The position numbers and the translations under genes were made by a program. Below the pieces are notes generated by a model. That model saw only the letters and a list, made by a program, of their open reading frames with translations, did no database searches and was not told the DNA's origin. 64,000 nucleotides of DNA, taken from Mesostigma viride (lineage: Eukaryota > Streptophyta > Mesostigmatophyceae > Mesostigmatales > Mesostigmataceae). Positions 1 to 10,860 of this stretch are shown here, piece by piece (within the stretch, counting starts at the first letter, position 1; every line of letters starts with the position of its first letter). The stretch lies in assembly GCA_009746045.1 (NCBI GenBank), contig RPFO01000594.1, forward strand, positions 354,501-418,500, written 5' to 3'.

Positions 1-1234
1 GGAACACTTATGGACGAAGGTGATGCATAGGTTTGGGGGTAATATTCGCCATAGCCTGGTAATTACAACGTGCATTGAGAATGTATCACGTGACTTTGGC
101 GGGAAAATTTCGCTCGCGCGCGCGCGTAATGAGATATGGCTGACAACGTGCCGCTGTCACAAAATTTTTGCGTCTCACGGCTTGAAACGGTTCAGAATGT
201 TGCTCAGAATGACGATGCATGATTTTCGTAGGTCAGGCACCGCCAGATTTATAGGGTTAGGAAAATAGAGGTAGGAAAATATGACTTTCCTGGTCGTCAG
301 TTCCAGATGAGTCATAGCTTGTCATAGGTCGATTTTCTCCCTATGGCCGGGCAATCTGCGCCAGCCCGGGCATCCAGTTTGGGTAAGGGACGTCAGCTGC
401 AGCGTTTGCTGAGAATGCGGACTAGTTTAGTGGCCATCTTTGCACGGAACATCGACCTGGTAGCCATGGTGGATCATGAAGTATGCGGCTATGGCGGCCT
501 TTGCCTGTAGAGCATCAGTATGTGTGAGATATGATCGAGGCCGGGTCCCGGCCAGCGGAATCCGGGTAGGGCATGAACGAGCCAGGTACGACAACGTATT
601 TGCGTGTTGTTTGCAGCGGAATACGTATCCCATGCATTATGAATGACGATTTTATCCATGCATATTTCAGCAAGTTCCATGCCTGTTGTAAAGAGTGGTA
701 TTAGCCCTGAAAGTGCCCAGTTTTGGGCTTTTCTTTGGAGTGTACCACTCCGTCAGTGCAGGTAGGCAACGTGTTTGTATTCCAGCACTTTTGGCAGCCT
801 TTGATAGCTTGTTATAATGCATTATTGTGCTGCATGTCATAGATAGCTGTTTTCACGCGCGTAACCCACACACATGTATGAGCACGTTATATAGGGGTAA
901 TGGGTTATCCGGGTGGTCTGACCCACTAGGAAACCCCCATTGGACTATCCAACTAAGTTGTCCAATGTTGGTATTGAGATTCCCTGCCCTCCCTGGGAAG
1001 TTAGGGGGGGGTTGACTTTTCCTTGGGGAAAAAAGATCGTCTTTTGGCCAGCTTTGACGGGAGCTATAATCCAAATGCTTTAATAAAGCCAAGGTATTAT
1101 TGCATATTCTGAAAGCCCTTGAAGTGTAGATACTCCTAGCATCTTGGTTGGGGGTATTTGGAGTTGTGGCCTGTAAGTTATGATTTTTTTCATTTTCAGG
1201 GGTATAAAAGTGCCAAAAATGGGTCAGCGGACTA
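1..1234. other. No gene recognised
   Basis: I see no conserved coding signal here. Short open frames overlap on both strands with no recognisable domain and no consistent start context. The stretch from about 900 to 1200 is AT-rich and ends in a TATAAAA-like motif near 1201, with nothing downstream to assign it to. It is probably old transposon debris. Confidence 0.5.
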
Positions 1235-1292
1235 TGGGTTAATTAATCTCGTGTCCCCGTTGGGGGACCACGGAGGCTAAACAGGTGGGGAT
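1235..1292 (-). repeat. Old 3' end of an ORF1-type retroposon
   Basis: A TTAATTAAT run is followed on the plus strand by a diverged version of the hairpin that ends the retroposons at 32609, 35376 and 38477 (CTCGTG, then CCCCGTTGGGGG, then CCACGG). The orientation implies that the element body lay to the right on the minus strand. No coding part is recognisable nearby, so this looks like an old truncated insertion. The assignment rests only on the short hairpin and the tail. Confidence 0.45.
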
Positions 1293-1639
1293 GTGATAAG
1301 TAACTCACATATTCTCACCTTCCATACAACAACCTTGTTTTCCAGCAGGCTGAAGAGCATGACAGGCGTCTATGAGCTCGCCAGCTCCTTGCAACGGTGA
1401 TGCCGCTCCCAGGCAGCTAGGGTCCTTGACTACGCAATATAGAATGTCTACCGTGTGAAAACCTCCATACAGGAAGCGTAGCAAAGCCAGATAACTGCCC
1501 GATCCATTCTGGGTAGCTTTAGGAAGCATGGCATACGCAGCGTAAGGAAAACCATGGAAAGCTGCGGAAAATCTGATAGCACAACTGCAACAAGTGGAGA
1601 ACAAAACTGGAGCAAGAAAAACCCAGAAACGGCGCCAAA

Positions 1640-2240
1640 AGTTTCATGCCAGGTTCATTAAGAGCGCAAACAGACTGGGCGGTGACATGCGGCAAATCAA
1701 CGTACCACGGCCGGCATTATTTCCTACCCAGGCGCGCAAGAAAAGCCAGCCAGCCATGGATGGATTAACCGCGGATCGCGCAGGCCTGAACGAAATCATT
1801 TTAGAAATGACAGGAAATGGCCGCAGATCGAAGATGCTTAGGTTATTTTCATGGTGTCCGTTACTAAACGGCTCTTGCTGCATCAAAATAACCCACGAAT
1901 ATCGAGTTCTACCGTCGCAGGCACACATGCTAGATTATTCATCGCGGCCAAATTTGTTGGATGAGACCCCCGTGCAAATCTGTACCAACAAAGGCAGCGA
2001 ATTTGCAAATAGTGCAGATCTTGCTATGAAACATCATAATAGAACATCACTTTTAACCATCGGCTTAATTTTTTCGCCTGTCGCCCGCCGGATTAGCCAT
2101 ATTTTAACGGAACGCACGTCGCCATGGCCACCTCCGCACGGTGCGCGCACTGTGCACCACAATTTCAAAATAAGATCGCGTCGAATTGTGAAAGTTCAGA
2201 CGGGTCAGTACTTAGTAGAGATACGAAATCTGTGGCTTCA
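1640..2240 (-). repeat. Dispersed repeat, inverted partner at 6190-6880
   Basis: Several blocks match the 6190-6880 region in reverse complement, for example the block around GCCATGGCCACCT near 2120 and one around GCAGGCCTG near 1780. Translations of both copies share the peptide RPARSA followed by a similar stretch. No domain is recognised, and the longest open frame here (1594-2364) has no family resemblance. I read it as an old interspersed element, not a gene. Confidence 0.4.
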
Positions 2241-2284
2241 AATCGTTGCCCTGTCGTTCTGGCATCCTAGCCGCGCAAAACGTA

Positions 2285-2432
2285 AAAAAACCGCGGAAAA
2301 CACGGCATTATACGGTATTATTCGGTATTATACGTCATTATGCGCTAAAACGTATTACGTATGAAAAATTATACGCTAAAAACCAGCGCATAACGTATTA
2401 TACCGTATTATACCGTATAATACGGCGTATGA
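2285..2432. repeat. AT-rich array of GTATTATAC-like words
   Basis: About 150 bp are built from imperfect direct and inverted copies of CGGTATTATAC and CGTATTATACC, ending in a palindromic ATACCGTATAATACGG. This resembles the terminal or subterminal part of a DNA transposon or MITE. It directly abuts the retroposon ORF1 remnant at 2440. The other end of any such element was not found. Confidence 0.4.
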
Positions 2433-2439
2433 TTTTACA

Positions 2440-2666
2440 CTGTCGAGAACACTCCCTTCACCGTGGACGACGACTTGACCCTGCGGGCGAAGCAACAACA
2501 GCGACAGGAGCTATGGCCGACCTACCTCCAGCTCCGGCAGACCAAGGCGGGACAGCCGGCGGTGCATGTACTGGAAGGGCGCGGCCATCTATACGTCAGC
2601 CACAAGCCCTGGCACGCGACCCCAGCGACCACCGCGGCCCCAGCGACTCCAGACGCCCCAGCTTAG
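2440..2666 (+). pseudogene. C-terminal fragment of L1-like ORF1 protein
   Basis: The frame ending at 2666 encodes the sequence DDDLTLRAKQQQRQELWPTY, then the words GRGHLYVSHK. This matches the C-terminal domain of the ORF1 protein at 33031-34426, which has DDDLTPAQQQQRRDLWPEY and GGDLMINHK at the corresponding places. In L1-type elements this domain follows the RRM and binds nucleic acid. Only the last 70 or so residues survive. The upstream part is replaced by the AT-rich array, so this is a 5'-truncated copy of a related subfamily. Confidence 0.7.
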
Positions 2667-3110
2667 GGGAATACAGCAGTAGTAGTGTAGAATAGTTAGA
2701 CAGTGGCCCGTTGTACATGCACGCCTACTACTACAGGCACTATACCAGCTGACTGGGGTTAATTCTGAACATTAACTAATCATGTACATGTGTGCCCATG
2801 ACGCGCCACATGCACCAGATGATGCCTAGCTTTATTATTTAGTTATGCTGTGACTACTGACGCTGAGAAGCCATGCCTTAGCTTTCGTATAGCCATGCAT
2901 GTTGATCTTCCCTCCCCATGACAGGCTCGATCCCCCTAAGCTGGGTATAGTTTGATAGATCATGGGGGTGCAGGTGCCCTGGTGCACCTCGATCAAGTGT
3001 CGTTTACATTCCCACCCTTGCAGGATGTAGCCATATGCCCCTTCTCTGGGATATGTGCTACATTTACTCCCAATTCCGAGTAATGTTCCTTAATTAATTT
3101 ATGCACTACG
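2667..3110 (+). repeat. 3' UTR of the ORF1-type retroposon, second subfamily
   Basis: This follows the ORF1 stop and ends near a TTAATTAATTTA tail at about 3090-3100. The block at 2965-3035 (GTGCAGGTGCCC, CACTTGATCG-like words, CCCTTGCAGG) reappears in reverse complement at 38270-38340. Both are therefore 3' UTRs of the same subfamily, different from the one at 32609. I found no clear target-site duplication. Confidence 0.5.
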
Positions 3111-4016
3111 GGGGTTCCTCCCCCTCAATATAGTGGGGAAAACATAGATGAGGTACTGCTGCCATTCGTCACACAGGACGTCATATAAGTCACATGTCAC
3201 ATCGATCATATAAGGAGTGCCCAGTTTCCATCTTTGAAGGAGCGAACGGCAGTCGTCATTTCCCTGGCATCTGTCACTGCAGATCGTGAAAAAAGGGGGG
3301 CTTGATTGCCACTTGTGGATGGAACCCCATGCAACATCCACTTCCCAAGAACCAATGGGATGACTCTAGTGTAACCAGAGGTCTTCCCCAGGTGCTTAGG
3401 ACCCGATGTTTCGCCACTACTGACCTGGGCCAGAGCAGCCGGCTGCCAGGTACCTGTGAGTGCCACATAATGGTGGTAAGCACAGGCAACTGACAAGGGA
3501 GAACTGGTTCTCCACTTGATTTGCACTTGGCGAATGGGTGGACTGCCCATCGCCCTACCACAGGCCCTGGGACCGTATGGCAGCATATAAGACACAACAG
3601 GCACAGTAACAGGACTATGACTGTCACACGTTTCATGCACATGAACATGTACAGGGTAACCATGAACATGACCCAGCACCATGGCAATGCCATGTACAAG
3701 TACAGTCACCATGACTTGTGCACAATGACGCACGTGTGAAGGATATGACAGCTCACCTCCCAAGAGACGAGCTAACGAAATTCATTAGGAGAGACAAAGT
3801 CAAAGAGACTCAATTTATTCACAATAAAACAGGGCTTATTACAAGGCATACAGGGCTCAGCTCCCCCCCGTGGTGAGCGAGTGCTGATGATAAGACCTCC
3901 CGTGGCCTGAGCCAGGGTCTGGGTACCCATACCCCCTGACAGGGGTTATAACCGAATAGTGTACGGGTGGGGATCGAGACTATCCACCCTCCCTGCGGAG
4001 GGGTGGACTAGGTGTC
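3111..4016 (-). other. Probable 3' non-coding part of an old copia element
   Basis: On the minus strand this lies downstream of the copia RNase H remnant that ends at 4017. It contains an AATAAA-like polyadenylation word near 3820 and a short inverted repeat around 3935 (CCCCCTGACAGGGG). A 185-codon open frame (3206-3763, minus) resembles nothing I know and starts at a non-AUG codon. I do not see a clear LTR boundary. Confidence 0.35.
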
Positions 4017-4143
4017 TACTGGCGGGGCAGGCTCAGTGGCCTGCTTGGGCCGTAGGGGTCTATCATGTGATAGAGCAGTTGATACTGCTCAGGTGCCAGC
4101 TGGGGCACCTTGGTCAACGCATCCGCTGCGTTATGTAGCCTTG
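4017..4143 (-). pseudogene. C-terminus of copia RNase H (part 1 of split remnant)
   Basis: Reading from 4143 downwards gives a peptide with ADALTK, then PEQYQLLYHM, ending at a stop near 4017. It is closely similar to the last residues of the intact copia polyprotein at 49069-52665, which reads ADALTK, then AEQYKLLYKLM. The upstream part of the same domain lies at 20284-20680. The two halves were separated by insertion of the 16-kb chromovirus at the CCTTG target. This dates the copia copy as older than the chromovirus. Confidence 0.75.
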
Positions 4144-4811
4144 TGTTACACCCCGATCCGGATGGTGCGAAAGATCTAATCTAACAATAAGGTGCAGCTT
4201 AATAAGCCGGCATAGCCGCGCATCCGCGTACCGCGATAGCAAGCACAGATCGCAGTAAATTGACTAACTGAGCAGCGGTTTATCCTCAGCTAGGCCTTAT
4301 AGCATGATTAATTAATCTAGCTATATAACACGGCATGTCATGAGGCAAATGACATCCGGATTAGTGCCCCTTGGTCTGAGAGAGTCGTCAACACTCGTTT
4401 CATTAATCATCAAACCAAAGAGAGAGAGTCCATCGTCCACAGACCAATTTCACCTAGCTGGGCTACCAAGCTGGCAAGTTGGTGTGCAGGCGCGCCGACA
4501 TGCGCGCCGATCTTCCAGATACTGCCGTCAAGCCCCAATAGGTTCTGTATGACGTCTAGGGCCGGCCCGGCCCCTAGAAGATCTCGTACTTCTGGCTAGG
4601 CCCAAAATAACTGGTCCGAAACACACAAAGTACCAAATGAACACACAAAGTCCCGAACTTAGGACAAATTCCCAAATAAGTCCCGAATTGAGTCCTATAG
4701 TCTGGCGGACTATGAAAGCAAGCTATCGAAAGTCCCAAACGAATAACAAATGACTTTCGACTTATTTATTGAAGGCATTGTTACGCCCATACAAAGGTCT
4801 GGGCCGTAACA
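4144..4811 (-). repeat. Chromovirus 3' LTR
   Basis: This 668-bp LTR matches 19613-20283 almost base for base. Differences include a 4-bp CATG that is present only in the other copy near 19847. On the minus strand it begins TGTTACGGCCC, directly after the polypurine tract, and ends GGTGTAACA. Confidence 0.95.
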
Positions 4812-4827
4812 CTCCTCCCTTCCCCAG
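4812..4827 (-). other. Chromovirus polypurine tract
   Basis: On the minus strand, CTGGGGAAGGGAGGAG lies immediately upstream of the 3' LTR start TGTTACGG. This is the expected primer site for plus-strand DNA synthesis. It fixes the direction of the element independently of the coding regions. Confidence 0.85.
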
Positions 4828-5143
4828 GGGACGATAGCTATATCGTCCAGGCTTGGGGCGCACGCAACAAGACAATTAACACAAACAAACAAACAAGAAA
4901 AAAAGAAGCTCTTGCAAGCAAAACAAGCAACACACAAAAGCGACAATTGCCCAGGCTGGGCAGTCAGCTATAGAGAACAATAGTACAAAATCGGCCATGG
5001 GGATGCTATGTCCCAACCCCTGTTCGCCAGCGGGTTAGTAAAGCCAATTCTCCCCGGCGTTGCCACACAAGGACAATTCCTTGATAGCCGATGGGATGCT
5101 GTCGCCATCCCGTTGCAATCCATCCATGAGGAGGTCGCGACCC

Positions 5144-5938
5144 TCACATTCCTCCAATGCTGGGGCCCACCCCTCCCGACCGCGCCTTCCGTTGACGATA
5201 CTCGTGGAGTACCTGGCGACCCTGCTCACCAATTTCCTCGAGGATCTTCCCGGGGTTAGCGAGGTGATCCGCATTGTATGCGAGCTGGTATTCGTTCACG
5301 TTGGTGCGCGTTTGAGCGAGGTCTACCCACGTCCCGGTGGGCCAGTACGACATGAATGCGGCCAGGTATTGCGGGTGCGTGAACATGATTGTGCCCGCGT
5401 TCCAATCAATAACCCCACATCCATGCTCCGCAAAGAAACCTCCCGCCATGGTCAACACTACGACGCGCACCTGGAGAGCGTTGAAGCGAAAGCCCGGAGC
5501 CCTCACAAAGTTGGGCACAACCCAGTCGAGGAATGCCTCTCCCTCGCACGGAGCATACTTGGGACAGTCAACCTTTCGAGGTTTACCATCTAACATGTAT
5601 TTTGGCAGCTCCCGCTTGGGGCCGTAACGCGTACCAGAACCCTCTGGCGTCGATCCTAGGCAGTCCTGGGGTCGCGGGGCCGCCCTCCCTGGGTGCAAGT
5701 CGAAGCAGACTAGCTCGCGCATGGAGCCTCGCTCCACATACGCATGAGTTCCTGCCTCAAAGTGCAGCGGTTGCGGTCGATGATAGTCCGCGCTGTCGAC
5801 GGCCACGAACGGCGATGGTGGGAGTTCAATGTGGACGGGAACTCCCCGAAACTCGCGTAAGGGGCGTACTCGCTGTGGGCCGGGAAACGCGCTGACGTAA
5901 GCGCCCACCGTCCATGGCGCCGGTCGAGCCACCGCCCG
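5144..5938 (-). pseudogene. Additional ORF of the chromovirus, main part
   Basis: This is a 260-residue open frame in the same orientation as gag and pol, between the chromodomain and the 3' LTR. It has no ATG of its own in this frame before the TIR element begins at 5941. If the element and one TA copy are removed, the frame joins that of 10861-11011, whose ATG is at 11011, giving about 316 residues. Features include a charged C-terminus and an aromatic-rich middle (WPTGTW, GFFAEHGCGVIDWN). I see no signal peptide or clear membrane segment, so calling it an envelope protein is not justified. Extra ORFs in this position are known in some plant retrotransposons. Function unknown. Confidence 0.6.
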
Positions 5939-6189
5939 TACAGTACCAACCCGCGGTAACGCAACTAGTTACGCAACAATGGTACTTTCCACGGCGACCG
6001 ATCGAATGTTTGTTGCGTAACTACCAAGGACCGATACGGCCCAAAGTGGTGGCGAATTTCGTAAGGCGAATTTCTTACTTGAAGTTCCGCACGAGACAGA
6101 CTGACTGACTTGTTACGAGCTGACCACCGGCCCAACACGTAATGTACCTACAGAAGTACAGAACGTAAAAGGGGCCTGGCTGTGTAGTG

Positions 6190-6880
6190 TATACGTGCGA
6201 AGGTGGCCATGGCGGTGCGCGTTCCATGAAAACTTGCCTAATTTGTCGGCCGAAATGCAAAAAAGTTATGGAGATCGATGCTGTATGAAAGATACTCCAA
6301 AAGATGTTTTGTTGACGAAATATGCATTAGGTATGAAAGACCGCTGCCCTTCTTTAACCCACGGTTGCGAGGGGGTCTGATTCGCAAATCTGGCCGCGAT
6401 GAATATATTAGATTGGCTTCTTGCCAGAGTGATAGCCAAGATTCCTGGTATTGAACGACGCAGAAGGGAGGGGTTTAAAGTGAGGAAATAGGAATCAAGC
6501 GAATTAGCTTTGATTTGTGGCCATTTCCGGTTTCCTTCGGAGGTAAAGTAAGCAGGCCTGCGCGAAGCGCATTCCAGCCTGCCATGGTTAACTCGCTTTC
6601 CTCGCGTGCCAGGCAGGTAATCAGGCCTGCTGCGGAAGGCTCTTTTTCTGCACCTCATCTACCAATCTGTTTGCGCTTGAACAGTCCGTTATGGCTTGGT
6701 TTTAGCGTCATCTCCGGGATGTTCTTACCGTTTTGTTCGCCGTTTTGTTTCCTCGCCAAATTTCCCGCAGCTTTTGCTATTTTGACTAACGTTTCCGGTG
6801 GCGTGCTTGTAAGATTGTCGAGAACTGGCCAGGAAGACATTGATTTTGCTGCACGTGCTTCATTTATTTTTTAAAGTTTG
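6190..6880 (+). repeat. Dispersed repeat, inverted partner at 1640-2240
   Basis: Blocks around GGTGGCCATGGCGG near 6200 and AGGCCTGCGCGAAGCG near 6560 match the 1640-2240 region in opposite orientation. The open frames in it have no recognised domain. It is inside the TIR element, so this copy was either captured by that element or inserted into it. Confidence 0.4.
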
Positions 6881-7127
6881 TATTAGAGAGTCTATATTGC
6901 GTAGTCAGGAAACCGACCTGACCTGCCTGGTGGCGGCGTCCTTGTTCCAAGAAGCGTGCAAAAGACTGGTCAGTTTCTAGGCGTCATTGCTGTTATTAAC
7001 GGCATTGCTACATTTTAATCAGATTTTACTTTTCTCAGCATGCCATCTGCAAATTTTGTGGTCCATGCCTTACATGCATTCAGGCGTGCTGAATGCCTTG
7101 TAATCCATAAGCCCCGTGCTTTGTGGA

Positions 7128-7735
7128 TGGTGGTTGGACATTACTGTAGGAGGTGATGGCGTATGTGCGTGGATGGTGCTTGAATGGTGGGGGGCTGCAG
7201 CAATGCGTGTGTGGATGGTGGTTGGATGGCGAGGGATTGCTGCCATGCATGCACTAATGGTTGTTTGATGGTGGTGGGCTGCAGCCATGTGTGCGTGGAT
7301 GATGGTTGGATGGTGGGGGGTTGCAGCCATGTGTTGTGCGTGGATGGTGGTTGGATTGTGGGGGGTTCAGCCATGCATGCGTGGATGGTGGTTGGATGGT
7401 GAGGTTTTGCTGCCATGCATGCGTGCCGATGGTGGTTTGATGGTGGGGGGTTGCAGCCATGTGTGCGTGGATGGTGGTTGGAAGATGGGGGGTTGCAGCC
7501 ATGTGTGCGTGGATGGTGGTTGGATGGTGGGGGGTGCAGCCATGCATGCGTGGATGGTGGTTGGATGGTGGGGGGATGCTGCCATGCATGCATTAATGGT
7601 TGTTTGATGGTGGTGGGCTGCAGCCATGTGTGCGTGGATGATGGTTTGATAGTGGGGGGTTGCAGCCATGCGTGCGTGGATGGTAGTTGGATGATGGGGG
7701 TGTATGGAGTCCTTGATGGTGGGGATGTAGGGACT
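7128..7735 (+). repeat. G-rich minisatellite, unit about 40 bp
   Basis: About 14 imperfect units are built on GTGCGTGGATGGTGG, TTGGATGGTGGGGGG and TTGCAGCCATG. Long open frames on both strands (Cys/Gly/Trp-rich one way, His/Pro/Thr-rich the other) are products of the repeat and are not genes. The same unit reappears in reverse orientation at 8126-8303. Confidence 0.9.
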
Positions 7736-7810
7736 TCTTGATACTTCTAAGTCATGGATTATAATTAATGGATTAAAGTAAGCTTACTGATTAAATGAGA
7801 CGAAATTTAG

Positions 7811-8075
7811 TTCAATTGACAATTGACAATTGACAATTCAATTGACCATTCAATTGACAATTCAATTGACAATTCAATTGACAATTCAATTGACAACTCA
7901 ATTGACAATTCAATTGACAATTCAATTCAATCAATTCAATTCAATTCAATTCAATTCAATTCAATTCAATTCAATTCAATTCAATTCAATTCAATTCAAT
8001 TCAATTCAATTCAAGTCAATTCAAGTCAAGTCAAGTCAGTTCAGTTCAATTCAATTCTATTCAATTTAAATAATT
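7811..8075. repeat. CAATT-type microsatellite
   Basis: The array begins as CAATTGA words, changes to pure TCAAT pentanucleotides at about 7920-8020, and decays into CAAGT variants. It separates the two opposed minisatellite arrays at 7128-7735 and 8126-8303. Confidence 0.95.
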
Positions 8076-8125
8076 CAATTCAACTTCGCATAGTCTAGCC
8101 GTAAATTTCCTGGATCATGAACAAT

Positions 8126-8303
8126 GGGCAGTTGCAACCACCATCCATGCACGCATGGCTGCACCCCCCCACCATCCCACCACCATCCACGCATGCATGG
8201 CTGCAACCCCCCACCATCCCACCACCATCCATGCACACATGGCAGCAAATCCTCACCATCCAACCACTATTTATCCACGCACGCTAGCTGCAGCCCCCAA
8301 CCA
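8126..8303 (-). repeat. Minisatellite, inverted relative to 7128-7735
   Basis: About four units are the reverse complement of the 7128-7735 unit (CCACCATCC, ACGCATGGCTGCA and similar words). With the larger array they form an imperfect inverted repeat around the pentanucleotide array. Just beyond, near 8317-8333, are two CCCTAAA copies, too few to call telomeric. Confidence 0.9.
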
Positions 8304-8339
8304 TCCAACCATCACAACCCTAAACCCTAAACAGTTGTA

Positions 8340-9190
8340 AGCCCAGCTCAGCATCTTATAATCCTCCTCCTCCTGGCTAAACTGTTTATTTTGACATGAC
8401 ATGGCCAGCATACTGACTGGCACATTATGCCCATGGTTTGTCACCAAGATTTTCTATCACCCGTATAAGCTTGAAAGCACCCTTGAAGCAGCCCATGGCC
8501 AAACAATCACGCAATATGAACGTAGCAAAAGAATAAATAACATCTATGAATGTTATTCAACGCATTTAGCGTTAGAAACATGCACTACCACACCATGGTG
8601 TGGCATTTGCATGGTAAAAAAAGAGGGCTTTAGAGAGGGCCAGGCAACGGTCGAGAAAGATCATCAAGGCTGAAAAGTGACAACGCCTCACAAGATTAAA
8701 TTCATTTACAAACGTCAGGAAACCATGGGGAACGATAAACCAGCCATACCTTGCATGGCTAACGTTACCTTGGCCCAGGCAGTGCCCGCAAAAGCGGCAC
8801 TTTGCGGCACACAAGCTGTGATGTGACAGAGTGGTCAAAATCGTCAAATCTTTACTGCCGCTGCCTATATTCAACGACGATGCATGATAACAAGTAATTA
8901 AATAAACCTAGACACCCGCCGGGTTGCGCCGTAAAGCACTTGTAGTAATCAATTCCGTCGAACCTGCCTGATCGCAGTTTTTCCCAGCAAGAACACTGAC
9001 GGCACGTGGTAAATCGCATCCCCGCGAGCTAAAAATTGATCCGAATCATATTTGGGACGTATAAGCTCTATTTCCTGAGTTTGGCCGGGAAATTCGTCCG
9101 CAAACGTACAGTAAATTGCAAGCACGGGTGCAAAGCCGCCATGGCTAAGTCGTGCATTTCCGAAACGCGCACGGTGCCAATTCACGCACT
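8340..9190. other. No gene recognised inside the TIR element
   Basis: Short overlapping open frames on both strands (for example 8401-8673 plus and 8572-8874 minus) lack recognisable motifs. A block near 9120-9180 (AAGCCGCCATGGCTAAG) faintly recalls the dispersed repeat at 6190. I see no transposase signature. Confidence 0.4.
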
Positions 9191-9194
9191 TCAG

Positions 9195-9590
9195 GTTGCA
9201 CGGTGTGGTCGTGCGATTCTGAGAAGTGCGCACCCGGGGGGAAACCGGCCCCTTGCGCACTCCCTAGTTACGCACTCCCTAGTAAAGTCGATAGATTGCG
9301 TACCTACACCTTTGGAAATGGCATTGTTTTCTTTCAAACGCACACTCCAGGTTGCGCGCGGTGTGGTTGTGCGATTCTGAGAAGTGCGCACCCGGGGGGA
9401 AACCGGCCCCTTGCGCACTCCCTAGTTACGCACTCCCTAGTAAAGTCGATAGATTGCGTACCTACACCTTTGGAAATGGCATTGTTTTCTTTCAAACGCA
9501 CACTCCAGGTTGCGCGCGGTGTGGTCGTGCGATTCTGAGAAGTGCGCACCCGGGGGAAAACCGGCCCCTTGAGCACGCAAGTCGGTAGAT
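9195..9590 (+). repeat. 158-bp tandem repeat, about 2.5 copies
   Basis: The word GTGCGATTCTGAGAAGTGCG starts at 9211, 9369 and 9527, giving a constant period of 158 bp. Copies 1 and 2 are nearly identical and the third is truncated. The parallel open frames in this interval are translations of the repeat. Confidence 0.9.
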
Positions 9591-9894
9591 TGCGTACCTT
9601 GGGAGACGGCATTATTAGTACTTACATATGTGTCAGAGACGGTATTAGTACATAAGTGTCAGATGAGGGTACACATGTATCGGCTTCGTTGTGGATCACG
9701 CCACTAAAATGACTAAATACAGTAAGCTTACATACCAAGCGCCGACACTTAAGCGTGTGGCATGGCAGTACATAGACCGAAGTGGAGCGTGACCCACAAC
9801 GACGTTGTGGGTCACGCCACCAGCTACATACCAACGACACTTAGCGTGTGGCAGACTGGTAGTAGAGCATGTACCGGGCTGTTTCTACTACATA

Positions 9895-9950
9895 ATACAC
9901 CCGGCGTGTACACCTGTGTACACCCGTAGTGTACACCCGTGTGCACCCAC
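9895..9950. repeat. GTGTACACC short repeats
   Basis: Four or five near-copies of GTGTACACCCG occur in 55 bp and are self-complementary around GTGTACAC. They lie in a non-coding part of the TIR element. Confidence 0.6.
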
Positions 9951-10068
9951 TTACAGGCGGACTTGTGGATGATCAATTATATTTGTTCCTTTTAAAAATG
10001 ATGATTTAATGTTTATAAATTGCAAGCTAAGATCAAGTGATAATGTATTGTAATTGTTGTACTATCTC

Positions 10069-10150
10069 CGACAGGACAACAGCTATCTATCAATGACCGA
10101 CAGGACAAACAGCTATCTATCATCATTGATAGATAGCTGTTGTCCTGTCG
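10069..10150. repeat. 28-bp perfect inverted repeat with a third near-copy between
   Basis: The arm at 10069-10096 (CGACAGGACAACAGCTATCT and eight more bases) is exactly repeated in reverse complement at 10123-10150. The 26-bp spacer contains a second direct near-copy of the left arm (CGACAGGACAAACAGC). A strong hairpin with two competing left arms is possible. Confidence 0.9.
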
Positions 10151-10860
10151 TACGTACACGTGTATGTAGTATGTAATGCGTGCGCCGGACGAGGGTACAC
10201 GCCGGTTCACGATGATCAAGTGTGAAAAATACGTACACCGCGCCCACAAATTTTTTGGTACATGCACGTTATGCACGTCCGATCCACGATTAGTACTTAA
10301 CATATTAATGTGAGGATTTCGCACAAGCCATCGTCAATGATGCTATGCTTTCAGTACATATAAACAGTCCAAGCGAACACATTATATTTCATGAGCCTGT
10401 CGGGCAAAATTAGATTTGGCGTGTATGCCAAATTTTAACACGTCGATATGCCATGGCGGACCTGGTACTACGTACTGTACGTACCGGTGGCAGCCCTTCC
10501 GCACCTTTCGTAAATACGAGGAAGCCAGACGTAATAACTGAGGATCGATCGATTTCAGACTTCTGACTTCCGCCGCATCCTTTTTAACCGCAACGCGTCA
10601 GTTCATTATTGGCCCCTACATCGAGGGTACCCCATGTTTGTTGCGTTTCTCCCTCGTTGCGGAACCGCAAAATCGGTGAGTGCCTTTTGCGGAACTGGCT
10701 ATGGCGATTCTTCCTGACCCCGTATCTTTCTGTAGACATAAGCTTTTACGCAACGGAAGGTGGCGTTGGGTAGCCCTACACTTCCTTCATATAAATACGT
10801 CATTTAATTTTTTTTTTATTAGTTGCGTAACTAGTTGCGTTACCGCGGGTTGGTACTGTA

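Larger units (their letters stand above)
5941..10858. mobile_element. 4.9-kb TIR element inserted at TA, no transposase seen
   Basis: Perfect 37-bp terminal inverted repeats lie at 5941-5977 and 10822-10858 (CAGTACCAACCCGCGG at the outer end), flanked by TA on both sides (5939-5940 and 10859-10860). Removing the element and one TA rejoins the chromovirus additional ORF in one frame, which supports the boundaries independently. The TA duplication points to the Tc/mariner-like group, but I find no DDE transposase. The interior is satellites, a pentanucleotide array, tandem repeats and an older dispersed repeat. It is therefore probably a large non-autonomous element. Confidence 0.85.

Noticed and set aside
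1594-2364. 256-codon open frame on the plus strand
   Set aside because: It overlaps a dispersed repeat and ends in the AT-rich array. No motif and no conserved partner at 6190-6880 in the same frame.
5144-5938. Envelope protein of an errantivirus-like element
   Set aside because: The position fits, but no signal peptide, transmembrane segment or cleavage motif is visible.
7128-7735. Possible CRISPR-like array
   Set aside because: Units are contiguous without unique spacers and vary gradually, and the context is eukaryotic. It is a minisatellite.
7141-7741. Open frames rich in Cys, Gly and Trp or in His, Pro and Thr
   Set aside because: Translations of a minisatellite on both strands, with no domain and no start context.
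8317-8333. Two CCCTAAA units, plant-type telomere repeat
   Set aside because: Two units are expected by chance in C-rich sequence next to a CCATCC minisatellite. Not evidence of a telomere.
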